Notes: generated by a model from the sequence alone, not told the origin. 17,667 bases of DNA from Candidatus Peregrinibacteria bacterium (GCA_014728975.1 WJKQ01000061.1:1-17667), one strand, 5' to 3'; positions 6,407 through 14,839 are shown, counted from the first letter of the stretch. Made by a program: numbers and translations.

Positions 6407-9400
6407 TTATATATTTACAACTTTTTGACGCTTCTTCTTTGGATTATATATATCCAGCTCCCCTTTCTTCTTGACTTCCAATCCACCTGTCCTGCTTTTT
6501 CCTTCATCATTCATACCCGAACTCATTTTTACATCTATATCCAGAACCTTTACATCACCAACTTTGTACCCTTTTGCAGAGTCAAAAGGAGAATGACCAT
6601 GAACTACAAGGTTTATTCCCCGCTGTTTCAATACATGGGAAATCCTTTGTTTATTCTCAGCAGTAGCATACTTGCCTCTCGTAATAGCTCTACTCCACAA
6701 CAGCGGAAAAAATTCTTCCAACGACTTATTCATACCATCCAGATCACCTTCCAAAGCTTTGGAAACTGTTTTCTGCCATATCCTGTTAATACCGTCTATA
6801 CCGTATTTTTCAATCACAGTGGCCGCTCCATCACTTAATTCAGCATGCATGTAAAGAACATCATCCACCTGCTCAATCAACTTACTCGACTTAAACATTT
6901 CAAACAGTTCCGGATTTTCCTGAAAAGCTTCAGTAACTTTCGGTATACTGCCGGATTTCTCATTTATAACCCAACGATACATTCCAGTACTATCTCCCAA
7001 TAAAGCAGGCAAAACAAAACTTTCATGGTTACCTATAATAAAATCGACCTGGGCTCCTTTCTTCTTATATTCTATGAGCTTTTCAAGTATTTTTACTCCG
7101 TTTGGGCCTCTGTCAAAAATATCACCAAGTATCTGGACACGTTTATCCCCACCAATCCATTCACCGTTTTCGTTGATTAAATTATGATCTTTGAGAGTGT
7201 TTTGAAAAGCCTCAAAATCACCATGTAAATCCGGAAGGGCTATTACGTCATTTTTTCGGTAAACTTCCTTAAAAGGCAATTTTTCAGTATTTCTATTGGG
7301 AGTTTTTATATCTTCCGAAGGATCAATTTCCCCAAATTTCATCTTTTCCTTAAAAAACCGATCTTCATAAGTATTGTTTTCAACTTCCTCAGGTTTGTAA
7401 ATATCCTCTCTCTTTACGTTCCTTTTTATAAATGTTCCTCTGTCATTAGTTAAAACATATGTTCCGTCAGGATTATCGGTTACAACATTCCAACCTTTTT
7501 CTATTTTATTATTTTTTCTTTTTACATAAACCTTGGTCAATGTCGATAATTCCTCCAAATTCTCTCTCTTCTCCATTACATCCAATTTCCAAAGCTTATT
7601 GCCTCTGACAATTTTTGTTGCCTTTTTATCCGGATTATAAACAGTCACCTTATCCTCGCTTTTTGCCACAACAATCCATCCTTTCTCTATAGTCCCGTCA
7701 CTTCTTCTGATATAAACTTCATTTTTAATATCTATATCATCAAAAGGTTTTGGCGGTTTTAATTTTTCTTTTCTCCCTTTAACAAGTTCCTTAACCCCCC
7801 TTCCAACTCCTTTAAACATACCTCCAAGCGCACCCGTCCCAAAAGCACTCACAGCCCCCGCCTCTTCCATAAACGCCTCATTAAATGCTTTACCTGCTTT
7901 CGAAAGCCTGTCGACAAAACTTTGCTCGACCCTTTTAGGTTTCTTCCCCACTTTACCCCCTATCTTCACTACTTTTGCTTTCCGCTCCACAGGTTTCAAG
8001 GCTTTATTTACCGGTAACAAAAAACTAGGCGGAAATTCTTCTCGACTCGAACCATCAGGAGATTCAAGAATTATCTCTTGATCTTCAATTCTTAAAACTT
8101 TCCATCCATTCTCAGGTTGATTAAAAGCCCTAGCATATTTATTCGGAATAGAAACCTTAGATCCAATTTTAAAATATTTTCTATTCAAACGCATTAACAA
8201 ATTGCGCCACTGTCTTACCGGAGTAAATATTAAAACCTCAGAACCAGTAGGGAATTTACTAATTTCCCAAGCATAAGTACAAGTCTTTTTTATCATTTTA
8301 TTATATTTTCTTTCAAAAGCCTCCATCAGCTTTTTCAAGTTTTTCTTCTGAGATTGAGTGACATAATTAGGCTTCTTAGGATCAATAGTCTGTAATCCAT
8401 CAATATTATTTTTTGTATCATCTAAAACAGCCGTATATGGTCCTCGCGTAATTTTATGAGCTAAAGCACGATCACTATCAACATCAGAACTCCCACCACC
8501 AATTAAATAAGCCGTAATTTCATCTCCAGCCCATGCAAGTTGCTGTTCAAAACTTGCATCTAAATAACCATAATAATCATTTTCAGAAAATAAAAATCTA
8601 GCAACTTCATCTGATTCAAAAAATCTATCTCTAACTTGAAAAATTTTATTCAGATGATGCACCTCCTCATGCACAATAACATTCGTAACGTCTTTTTCAC
8701 TCATTCTTTCAAAATTTCTTCTATCAATTAAAGATATATTTCCATTAAATATATCCAAATTCGCCGCCCCCCCACCTGCTCTAGCCGTAATTTCTCTCTT
8801 TCGTTCATCACTCAACTGCGTCCAAAATCTACTTTCATTAGAGATAAATCTAGCATAATCTCGATTACTTAGAATCATTATCACCGAAGATGGAACAATA
8901 CCTCCATTCACTTTTATCTCTATACCATCTTCTATTTTTACATTTCTCTCCTCCCCTAGTATATTATTTGCAAAACTAATTCTATCCTCTTTAGTCCCTT
9001 GATTAGCTTCTCTTGCTCTTTGTGCTATCCATAAATCCTCTTTAACCTGCTGTATTTTTTTCTTCACTAACTCAACCTGTCTAGAAGTTAATTCAATATT
9101 TTTAGTTACTACACCCAAAATCTGATCCACATCCATACTTTCAAACTGCTCTAGAGATAATCCAAGCATTGCTTTTCGCAAAACATGCCCCATTGCTTCC
9201 CTTTTACTAAAAAATCCTTCCGATGGGATTTTATCAGAAAAATCAAGAAACAATTTATCTTCTCTAGCCATTCTTTCTCTTTTTAAATTTTCAAGTCTAT
9301 CAAGTTTCTCAACAAATTTCATCAAATCTTCCTTCCGAATAGCAAAAACTTCTCCTCCCTCTTTAAGATAAACAGCATCGTGCACTTCTCCGCTCACGTC

Positions 9401-12400
9401 TTTTATTTTTTCTTCCTTGATAACTTTAGCTTGACGCACCCTACGTAAATGAAAAAACCTTATTTTTTGTCCAGGTTTGAATCCTTTACCTTTTTTTAAT
9501 GCCTCTCTGACACCTCTTCTAATACCTTTGAATACCCCTTCAAAGGTCCCTGCCCCAAAAGCACTTACGGCTCCCGTCTTTTCCATAAAAGCTTCATCGA
9601 ATGCTTTGCCCGCCCTTGAAAGTCTGCCGACAAAACCATTCCAGGATTTTCGCATTTTCTCGGCAAAAGGAACATACTCCACGTCTTCAGGCATTACTTC
9701 TTTTTTAACTTCAGCTTCGGTTTTCGCCTTACTTTCCTCTTCCATTTTTTGACTAGGATGAATGGTTACTCCTTCATCTACTCCTTTAAGTTTCAATGAA
9801 AAAGTACCGTCTTTATTTATTGAACAGTCAACCTGCTGACTCGCTTCACCAAGATTTTTAATAAGATCAATTCCGAAATCTTTTGCGGTTGAATGGAAAA
9901 ATTCAATCCTGCCTGTATCTTTATTAAACTCAACTCCGATATCACGCAATTTTGCAGAAACATCAGTACTTATCTCAACTTCAGTAGATACTCCTGTAGC
10001 TGCATTGGCCATCGCGAGAACTCCTCCAAGAACGGGATGTATGGCCTCTCCCATCTCCTCCAGTCCCTCCTGGGTAACCTCGGTTAAAAATTCTGAACTC
10101 ACTCCTTTTACTCTGGATAAAAGTCCTATTGTTTTTGACGGCGCCGTCTCTGCCTTCAATCCATATACTTTCTCCCCTATTTTTTGAAGGAATCCAAGTT
10201 TTGTGACACCGGCCTCGCTAAGTTCAGCATAAGAAAATCCGGTTTTTTTCAAAGTATGCGCCCCTAATCTTTTTCCAATCAAAGCTCCTCCGCCAGAAAA
10301 CGCCAAAGATAAACCTAATCCAATTCCAAAATCCTTAGCTAAAGCACCACCCGACCAATCAACTCTATCCCCCCAGCTCGAACCCGGCAAAACGTCCGTA
10401 GCATGCATTGCAAGGCTCTGCCCGACAGTGGAACCGGCGGCGACACCAATATTTCCGGCTGTGAACCTTACCACCGAGCTGACTCTGCCTCCAACATTAT
10501 AAAGAGCGCAAAGCCTGCCCGCGCCGGCTGACGCAAGACCCCCCGTAACCATTGCCGCCGCAACGGAAAGAGCGAAAACCACCCCCATTTTAACTATATT
10601 CCAGAACATATCCTCTTTTGCATTCTGAAGCTGGCCCCTGACTTTTACAGCTTCAATCTGTTGCGAAAAAGAAAACTGGGACCCCAAAAGATTGTCAATT
10701 CCGGCAACAAGTTTATTTATTAATTTATTTCTCTCTTCAACCAACTCAGGATGTTCTTTTATAAGCCCCGTCTTAACCGAAAGCATCCCCAGTAAATCGT
10801 TTTTGGCCGATTGCAGATTTTTCCTTCCCGAAACAATCGCTTCCTCCATATCTTTCATTTTTCCTATTCCGATATTTAAAACATCGACTCGGGTAATCCC
10901 CACTTTCCCCATCACTTTTGACTCCATTTGTTTCTTAAAAAAGAAACCCGCGTCACGACTTTTATCCGCGAGCTTATCAACCGCGGATCCAACATTTCCT
11001 TCAATACGCTCCTTTAAATTTCCAAGCATCAGAGACTGAACCTCTGCACTGGCAATATTTGCGTCCGGAAGATTAAATTTATTGTTTAAAAATTCACTCG
11101 TTCTGAAAAATAAATCTTTTTGGGCTTCATAATCATCCTCCAAATCCTTTTTCATCATCTTATCCAGTCCTTTTTCAGGATTCAAAAGTTTTATTTCCAG
11201 GTCCAAAGATTTCATTTTACTGATAAATTTCATGGAAGAACCAAGCAGAGAAAGAAGAGTCTTTGATTTATTTTGAACAGATTCTTTTATATCTTTTGGA
11301 ACAAGATAAATCGAACCGTATTGATCTATCGCGTCCTCAATAAAAGCGGTTTCCCTTTCCAAAGATTCCTCAAGCCCGTCCACGCTTCTGGCCAGATCAA
11401 GAATCTTTGTTTCTTTTCTGGCAAGCACCGCGCTTTTAACCGCCTTATTTTTGATTTTTTCTCCACTTTCAAGATTCCGTCGATACATTAATTCTCCTTC
11501 CAATAAATTTTTATGCTTTAAAAGAGCATTTTTCTCCTCAAATTCGTTTTTCGCAGTATAATATTCAGATCTAAGCCTTTCCACTTCAGAAAACTGACCG
11601 CTTCTCTCCAATAATTCACCGGTACAGAAATCCGCACTGACTCTATCAAAGCTTGTTTTAGCTCCTTCATCCCCCATTCTTTCAAATACGGTTTTGACCA
11701 TTGATTTCATGTCCTCTAAAGAATCAGGATTCGCCATCTCATGGATCGCGTTCATTGCCATCGACAATTTCGCTGAATTTCTCATCATATTAATCCTGGC
11801 TGAAATACCCGCAAGAGAAGATTCGGCAGCCCGTTTTTCCATTCCAATAAATTTTGTGAAATTTCCTTTTTTTGAAATTTTATCAACAAGTTTTTTCTGA
11901 GGCATCTCAACCTTAAATCCTGGAACGATTTCCTTATCAATCATTTCTACCTGTTCTTCTTTGGTTTTTGTCTCATATTCAGATTTCATCATCATATTCG
12001 AATAAAAAACTCCACTTTTATCTGTAAATTCTTTTTTGTACGAATCCATCTCCACTCTTTTTTCTTTCATTATCCTGCTGTACTTCTCAAGTTCCTGACT
12101 CAGCTTTACCTGTTCTTCTCTAAAAAGACTTTCTGCATAAAGCTCCGCCCGCAGTTTTTTAAATTCTCTACTATCTATTTTATTAGGCTCACCTTCTTTC
12201 ATACCTCCCCGTAAAACCGCCTCCATCAAAAACTGCTTCATTTCTCCGGCATCACTCCAGCCTTTTTCAGCCATAGATTTAAATTCTTCAGATGAAGTTA
12301 ACTGCATCATCACCCTTTTAACCGTACCCAAAGTCATTCCTCCCTTTTCAATCAGAATCCCATACATATGAATGACTTTATTCCGATCAGCAACCAGATC

Positions 12401-13111
12401 CTGCATCATGGGTCCGGATTTTATTGCAAATCGATCCAAAGTAAGAGCAAATTTTTCACATTTTTCAACTTTTTCCCCAAGTTCTTTCGCCTGCTGTTCA
12501 AATGCCGTAACAAGAGACCGCGGATTTTCAACTTTTCCTGTAAGAATAGCCTCAACAACTGTCCGCGACATAAACGAACCCATTATCCTGTCGTCAACCG
12601 AAGTCGGTCTTACGTCATCAAAAAAATACGCCATTGCCTCTCTGTACCGCTCAGCAACTTTTCCGGTTTCAGTTACATATTCTTCAAATTTATCAAGCCT
12701 AGATTCCTTTAATTCTATCCCTTTTTTTACAAAAGATTCATAAACATCATCAAACATTCTTTTGGGAACAAGATTTATCCATCCCTTATATTCAATATTA
12801 AAAAATCTATTCCTCCGCTCGACTTTCTTATCAACCATTTCAGACCAGACATCAATTTTTGAATCGAATTCCTCTTTTGCCGCAAGCATATTCTCTTCGT
12901 CAATATTTTTAAGAGCTTCAAACAAAGGCTTTTTCATCCTTTCCTGTTCCCTGGGATGCAAAGAATTCAAGTCATCCAAAAATTCCCGGACTTTATAAAC
13001 ATAAGTCCTGGCAAGCATTTTTTCTTTTCCGGCAAGTTTTGAAACGTCCTCCCTTTTTTTAGCGAGAGATTCTATTCTGCCGATCTGGCTTTCTATCTTA
13101 TTTCTTGCCAT
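6407..13111 (-). CDS. Giant multidomain protein: helical N-terminus, hydrophobic segment, zincin-like peptidase, PPP-type phosphatase
   Basis: 2234 residues in one uninterrupted frame; I know no named family for the whole. Order seen: about 1-830, charged helices with likely coiled coils and no signal peptide. 839-946, Gly/Ala-rich hydrophobic region with the best membrane candidate at 842-865 and a second at 929-946. About 1040-1125, a short beta-rich segment. 1160-1207, first copy of a 48-residue element. About 1400-1560, zincin-like domain with HEEVH at 1481-1485 (H1481, E1482, H1485) and a possible third ligand, E1531, in GDEITAYL. 1653-1701, a GW-containing beta segment. 1732-1779, second copy of the element. 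1799-1905, two tandem GW repeats. About 1955-2200, PPP phosphatase with D1961-x-H1963, GD1997 through D2000-R-G, GN2028-H2029-E, H2089, LWSR (R2141) and H2171-G-H2173. This phosphatase order resembles Shewanella-like (Shelph) phosphatases. It lies three bases after the 108-residue gene. Activities, targets and location are inferred only from motifs. Confidence 0.88.
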   Translation of the reverse strand: MARNKIESQIGRIESLAKKREDVSKLAGKEKMLARTYVYKVREFLDDLNSLHPREQERMKKPLFEALKNIDEENMLAAKEEFDSKIDVWSEMVDKKVERRNRFFNIEYKGWINLVPKRMFDDVYESFVKKGIELKESRLDKFEEYVTETGKVAERYREAMAYFFDDVRPTSVDDRIMGSFMSRTVVEAILTGKVENPRSLVTAFEQQAKELGEKVEKCEKFALTLDRFAIKSGPMMQDLVADRNKVIHMYGILIEKGGMTLGTVKRVMMQLTSSEEFKSMAEKGWSDAGEMKQFLMEAVLRGGMKEGEPNKIDSREFKKLRAELYAESLFREEQVKLSQELEKYSRIMKEKRVEMDSYKKEFTDKSGVFYSNMMMKSEYETKTKEEQVEMIDKEIVPGFKVEMPQKKLVDKISKKGNFTKFIGMEKRAAESSLAGISARINMMRNSAKLSMAMNAIHEMANPDSLEDMKSMVKTVFERMGDEGAKTSFDRVSADFCTGELLERSGQFSEVERLRSEYYTAKNEFEEKNALLKHKNLLEGELMYRRNLESGEKIKNKAVKSAVLARKETKILDLARSVDGLEESLERETAFIEDAIDQYGSIYLVPKDIKESVQNKSKTLLSLLGSSMKFISKMKSLDLEIKLLNPEKGLDKMMKKDLEDDYEAQKDLFFRTSEFLNNKFNLPDANIASAEVQSLMLGNLKERIEGNVGSAVDKLADKSRDAGFFFKKQMESKVMGKVGITRVDVLNIGIGKMKDMEEAIVSGRKNLQSAKNDLLGMLSVKTGLIKEHPELVEERNKLINKLVAGIDNLLGSQFSFSQQIEAVKVRGQLQNAKEDMFWNIVKMGVVFALSVAAAMVTGGLASAGAGRLCALYNVGGRVSSVVRFTAGNIGVAAGSTVGQSLAMHATDVLPGSSWGDRVDWSGGALAKDFGIGLGLSLAFSGGGALIGKRLGAHTLKKTGFSYAELSEAGVTKLGFLQKIGEKVYGLKAETAPSKTIGLLSRVKGVSSEFLTEVTQEGLEEMGEAIHPVLGGVLAMANAATGVSTEVEISTDVSAKLRDIGVEFNKDTGRIEFFHSTAKDFGIDLIKNLGEASQQVDCSINKDGTFSLKLKGVDEGVTIHPSQKMEEESKAKTEAEVKKEVMPEDVEYVPFAEKMRKSWNGFVGRLSRAGKAFDEAFMEKTGAVSAFGAGTFEGVFKGIRRGVREALKKGKGFKPGQKIRFFHLRRVRQAKVIKEEKIKDVSGEVHDAVYLKEGGEVFAIRKEDLMKFVEKLDRLENLKRERMAREDKLFLDFSDKIPSEGFFSKREAMGHVLRKAMLGLSLEQFESMDVDQILGVVTKNIELTSRQVELVKKKIQQVKEDLWIAQRAREANQGTKEDRISFANNILGEERNVKIEDGIEIKVNGGIVPSSVIMILSNRDYARFISNESRFWTQLSDERKREITARAGGGAANLDIFNGNISLIDRRNFERMSEKDVTNVIVHEEVHHLNKIFQVRDRFFESDEVARFLFSENDYYGYLDASFEQQLAWAGDEITAYLIGGGSSDVDSDRALAHKITRGPYTAVLDDTKNNIDGLQTIDPKKPNYVTQSQKKNLKKLMEAFERKYNKMIKKTCTYAWEISKFPTGSEVLIFTPVRQWRNLLMRLNRKYFKIGSKVSIPNKYARAFNQPENGWKVLRIEDQEIILESPDGSSREEFPPSFLLPVNKALKPVERKAKVVKIGGKVGKKPKRVEQSFVDRLSKAGKAFNEAFMEEAGAVSAFGTGALGGMFKGVGRGVKELVKGRKEKLKPPKPFDDIDIKNEVYIRRSDGTIEKGWIVVAKSEDKVTVYNPDKKATKIVRGNKLWKLDVMEKRENLEELSTLTKVYVKRKNNKIEKGWNVVTDNPDGTYVLTNDRGTFIKRNVKREDIYKPEEVENNTYEDRFFKEKMKFGEIDPSEDIKTPNRNTEKLPFKEVYRKNDVIALPDLHGDFEAFQNTLKDHNLINENGEWIGGDKRVQILGDIFDRGPNGVKILEKLIEYKKKGAQVDFIIGNHESFVLPALLGDSTGMYRWVINEKSGSIPKVTEAFQENPELFEMFKSSKLIEQVDDVLYMHAELSDGAATVIEKYGIDGINRIWQKTVSKALEGDLDGMNKSLEEFFPLLWSRAITRGKYATAENKQRISHVLKQRGINLVVHGHSPFDSAKGYKVGDVKVLDIDVKMSSGMNDEGKSRTGGLEVKKKGELDIYNPKKKRQKVVNI
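7397..7717 (-). repeat. Two tandem GW-type beta repeats in the giant protein
   Basis: Residues 1799-1843 and 1861-1905 share the pattern VY-[IV]-[RK]-R-x3-x-IEKGW-x-VV followed by a strand-rich stretch; W1812 and W1874 are 62 residues apart. They look like small SH3-like barrels that could bind peptide or envelope polymer. A more distant copy is centred on W1670 (1653-1701, NGWKV), after the peptidase domain. The fold is an inference. Confidence 0.65.
7775..7918 (-). repeat. 48-residue internal element, copy 2 (before the phosphatase cassette)
   Basis: Encodes residues 1732-1779 of the giant protein, starting FVDRLSKAGKAFNEAF and containing GAVSAFG. By direct alignment it is identical to copy 1 (1160-1207) at 32 of 48 positions with no gap. 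It is followed by a basic stretch (KGRKEKLKPPKP) and then the GW repeats. Confidence 0.9.
9491..9634 (-). repeat. 48-residue internal element, copy 1 (before the peptidase cassette)
   Basis: Encodes residues 1160-1207, starting FVGRLSRAGKAFDEAF and containing GAVSAFG. The segment is Gly/Ala/Phe rich with an amphipathic look and ends in a basic stretch (RRGVREALKKGKG), like copy 2. It marks the boundary between the hydrophobic/beta region and the peptidase cassette. Confidence 0.9.
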
Positions 13112-13114
13112 AAA

Positions 13115-13441
13115 TTAGGTATTATCAAGATCCTCTAAAAGCTTTTCCATTTCCTTCTCTTCAGCTTTTTTCTCCTTTTTCTCTTTCAATTTACTGACTG
13201 ATAATTTGCCTTTTCCCAAAATCCTGTCCAGTTCAGACAAAGCCTCTTTTCCCTTGGATTTAATATAATTCTCGATTATTTCGGAAATAGCTTCATCTTC
13301 CGATTCCAGAATTTTTACCAGACTCTCCTTGTCTTTATCGCTTGCCTTTTTTAAAGCCTTTATTAGTTTTTTCTTTCTTTCTTCATCGAGAAACAAAGAA
13401 TCATCAATCAATTTTTTTATTTTTTTATCTGTTTTTGACAT
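13115..13441 (-). CDS. Unrecognised 108-residue charged helical protein, first gene of giant-protein operon
   Basis: Lys/Glu/Asp-rich and predicted almost wholly helical: an N-terminal pair of short helices (KKIKKLIDDS, DEERKKKLIKALKKA), then an acidic helix (ESLVKILESEDEAISEIIENYIK), and a C-terminal Lys/Glu coiled-coil-like tail (LKEKKEKKAEEKEMEKLLEDL). No cysteine, signal peptide, membrane segment or catalytic motif is seen, and I do not recognise a family. It has a clear promoter upstream and stops three bases before the giant gene, so the two are probably translationally coupled. An adaptor or small helical partner of the giant protein's coiled-coil region is conceivable but unproven. 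Confidence 0.85.
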   Translation of the reverse strand: MSKTDKKIKKLIDDSLFLDEERKKKLIKALKKASDKDKESLVKILESEDEAISEIIENYIKSKGKEALSELDRILGKGKLSVSKLKEKKEKKAEEKEMEKLLEDLDNT

Positions 13442-13465
13442 ATAAAACTATATATTTATTTCTAA

Positions 13466-13494
13466 ATTATACCAAAAAACAGACCTCCCGTCTA
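13466..13494 (-). promoter_or_regulatory. Extended -10 promoter for the giant-protein operon
   Basis: Reading the minus strand: -35 TAGACG (13494-13489), 17-base spacer, -10 TATAAT (13471-13466) preceded by TGG, giving a TGnTATAAT extended -10. The predicted start near 13459 leaves a leader of about 18 bases before the ATG at 13441. It should drive the three-gene unit 13441-5879. Confidence 0.75.
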
Positions 13495-13508
13495 CAACCA
13501 TCCTCCTC

Positions 13509-13537
13509 TTGCCCCTCTTCTTCAAATAATCTATATT
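13509..13537 (+). promoter_or_regulatory. Promoter for pgi-tkt
   Basis: -35 TTGCCC at 13509-13514, 17-base spacer, -10 TATATT at 13532-13537. The predicted start near 13544 gives a leader of about 16 bases, in line with the other short leaders here. Confidence 0.6.
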
Positions 13538-13559
13538 CCAAACAAGAAAATTATTTAAA

Positions 13560-14837
13560 ATGATTGATTTAGACTATACAAATCTGCACAAAATAAACCC
13601 CAAGCATGGACTTTCGGAAAACGAACCAGAATCCAAAAATGAATTACTTCCAAAATTTATCGAAAAAGTTCATTCACACGAACAGGGTTTTTACACAAAT
13701 ATAGATGATTCCAAAACGATTCAAAAAATTCAGGATTTTGCAAAAACAACAAGAGCTAAATACAGCAGCATTATAATTTTAGGCATCGGCGGATCAGCAC
13801 TGGGATCAAAATGCCTTATACAAGGCCTGTGTCATCTTTTTCAGAATAAATTAAAAACATCTTCCGCGCCCAACGTCCACATCATCGACAATATCGATCC
13901 GGTTTTAATTAATAATCTGGAGGATATAATCGAGTATTCAAAAACTTTATTTATAGTAATTTCCAAATCCGGTTCAACCCCCGAAACTATTACGCAGTAC
14001 TTATATTTCCGACAAAAGACCAATGATAAAAAACTAAACCCAAAAAATCATTTTGTATTTATAACAGATCCTGAAAAAGGATTTTTAAGAGAAACCGCAG
14101 AAAAAGATTGTATTACCATCTTTAATATCCCAAAAAACACAGCCGGACGATTTTCCGCACTTACCGCCGTAGGACTTCTACCCGCATTACTGGCGGAAAT
14201 AGACATAAATAGAATTATTTCGGGAGCAAAAATCATGCGCGACAAATTTTTAAATGAAAATTTTAATGAAAATTTGCCTTTCAAACTGGCGGTGATTCAA
14301 TATCTACTTTATGAAAAAGGAAAAAACATTGATGTATTAATGCCCTATTCCCAAAAACTTACAGGATTATCCGAATGGTACAGACAGCTTCTTGCAGAAA
14401 GTCTGGGAAAAAAAGGAAAAGGAATAACTCCAATCAGAGCTTTGGGAGCAACAGACCAACATTCCCAACTCCAGCTATATAACGAAGGACCGAATGATAA
14501 ATTAATAATATTCATGGAAGTTGAAAAAACCGATACTGAAATAACGATTCCGAATCCATTCCCCGAAAAAAAGGAATTAAAATTTCTCGAAAAAAATATT
14601 ACTTTCAACAATCTTATGAAAATCGAAAAAGTGGCTGCTGAAATTTCTCTTACAAAAAATGATAGACCAAACATAACAATTAAAGTAGACTCTTTAAAGG
14701 AGGAAACATTGGGAGAATCGCTAATGATGTTCATGGGCGCAACGGCCTTTCTGGGAGAACTGCTCCAGGTAAATGCATTCAATCAGCCGGGAGTTGAGCA
14801 TACAAAAAAAATTATCAAACAATCATTACTAAAATAA
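13560..14837 (+). CDS. pgi: Glucose-6-phosphate isomerase
   Basis: Interconverts glucose-6-phosphate and fructose-6-phosphate in the cytosol. The 425 residues are at the short end of the bacterial range (E. coli about 550, Bacillus about 450). Visible family features are the glycine loop LGIGGSALGSK at 74-84, the phosphate-binding SKSGSTPET at 135-143, GRFS at 196-199 with VGLLPAL, the catalytic Glu E280 in WYRQLLAESLGK, the catalytic His H301 in GATDQHSQLQ, and the C-terminal Lys K416 in GVEHTKK. All key residues are present. It is divergent from the giant-protein operon and followed two bases later by transketolase, so the pair is probably one transcript with coupled translation. No Shine-Dalgarno is visible. 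Confidence 0.96.
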   Translation: MIDLDYTNLHKINPKHGLSENEPESKNELLPKFIEKVHSHEQGFYTNIDDSKTIQKIQDFAKTTRAKYSSIIILGIGGSALGSKCLIQGLCHLFQNKLKTSSAPNVHIIDNIDPVLINNLEDIIEYSKTLFIVISKSGSTPETITQYLYFRQKTNDKKLNPKNHFVFITDPEKGFLRETAEKDCITIFNIPKNTAGRFSALTAVGLLPALLAEIDINRIISGAKIMRDKFLNENFNENLPFKLAVIQYLLYEKGKNIDVLMPYSQKLTGLSEWYRQLLAESLGKKGKGITPIRALGATDQHSQLQLYNEGPNDKLIIFMEVEKTDTEITIPNPFPEKKELKFLEKNITFNNLMKIEKVAAEISLTKNDRPNITIKVDSLKEETLGESLMMFMGATAFLGELLQVNAFNQPGVEHTKKIIKQSLLK

Positions 14838-14839
14838 AA

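Larger units (their letters stand above)
13442..13559. other. Divergent promoter region between the giant-protein operon and pgi
   Basis: 118 bases carrying two back-to-back promoters, -35 boxes facing each other 14 bases apart: one leftward at 13466-13494 and one rightward at 13509-13537. A pyrimidine-rich stretch (tcctcctcttgcccctcttcttc) lies across the right promoter. No clear shared operator was found. Confidence 0.6.

Noticed and set aside
8150..9260. Peptidase cassette as recently acquired foreign DNA by base composition
   Set aside because: A hand count over 8521-9120 gives about 33% G+C, within the range of other sampled lines of the same gene; the apparent codon difference could not be quantified by eye.
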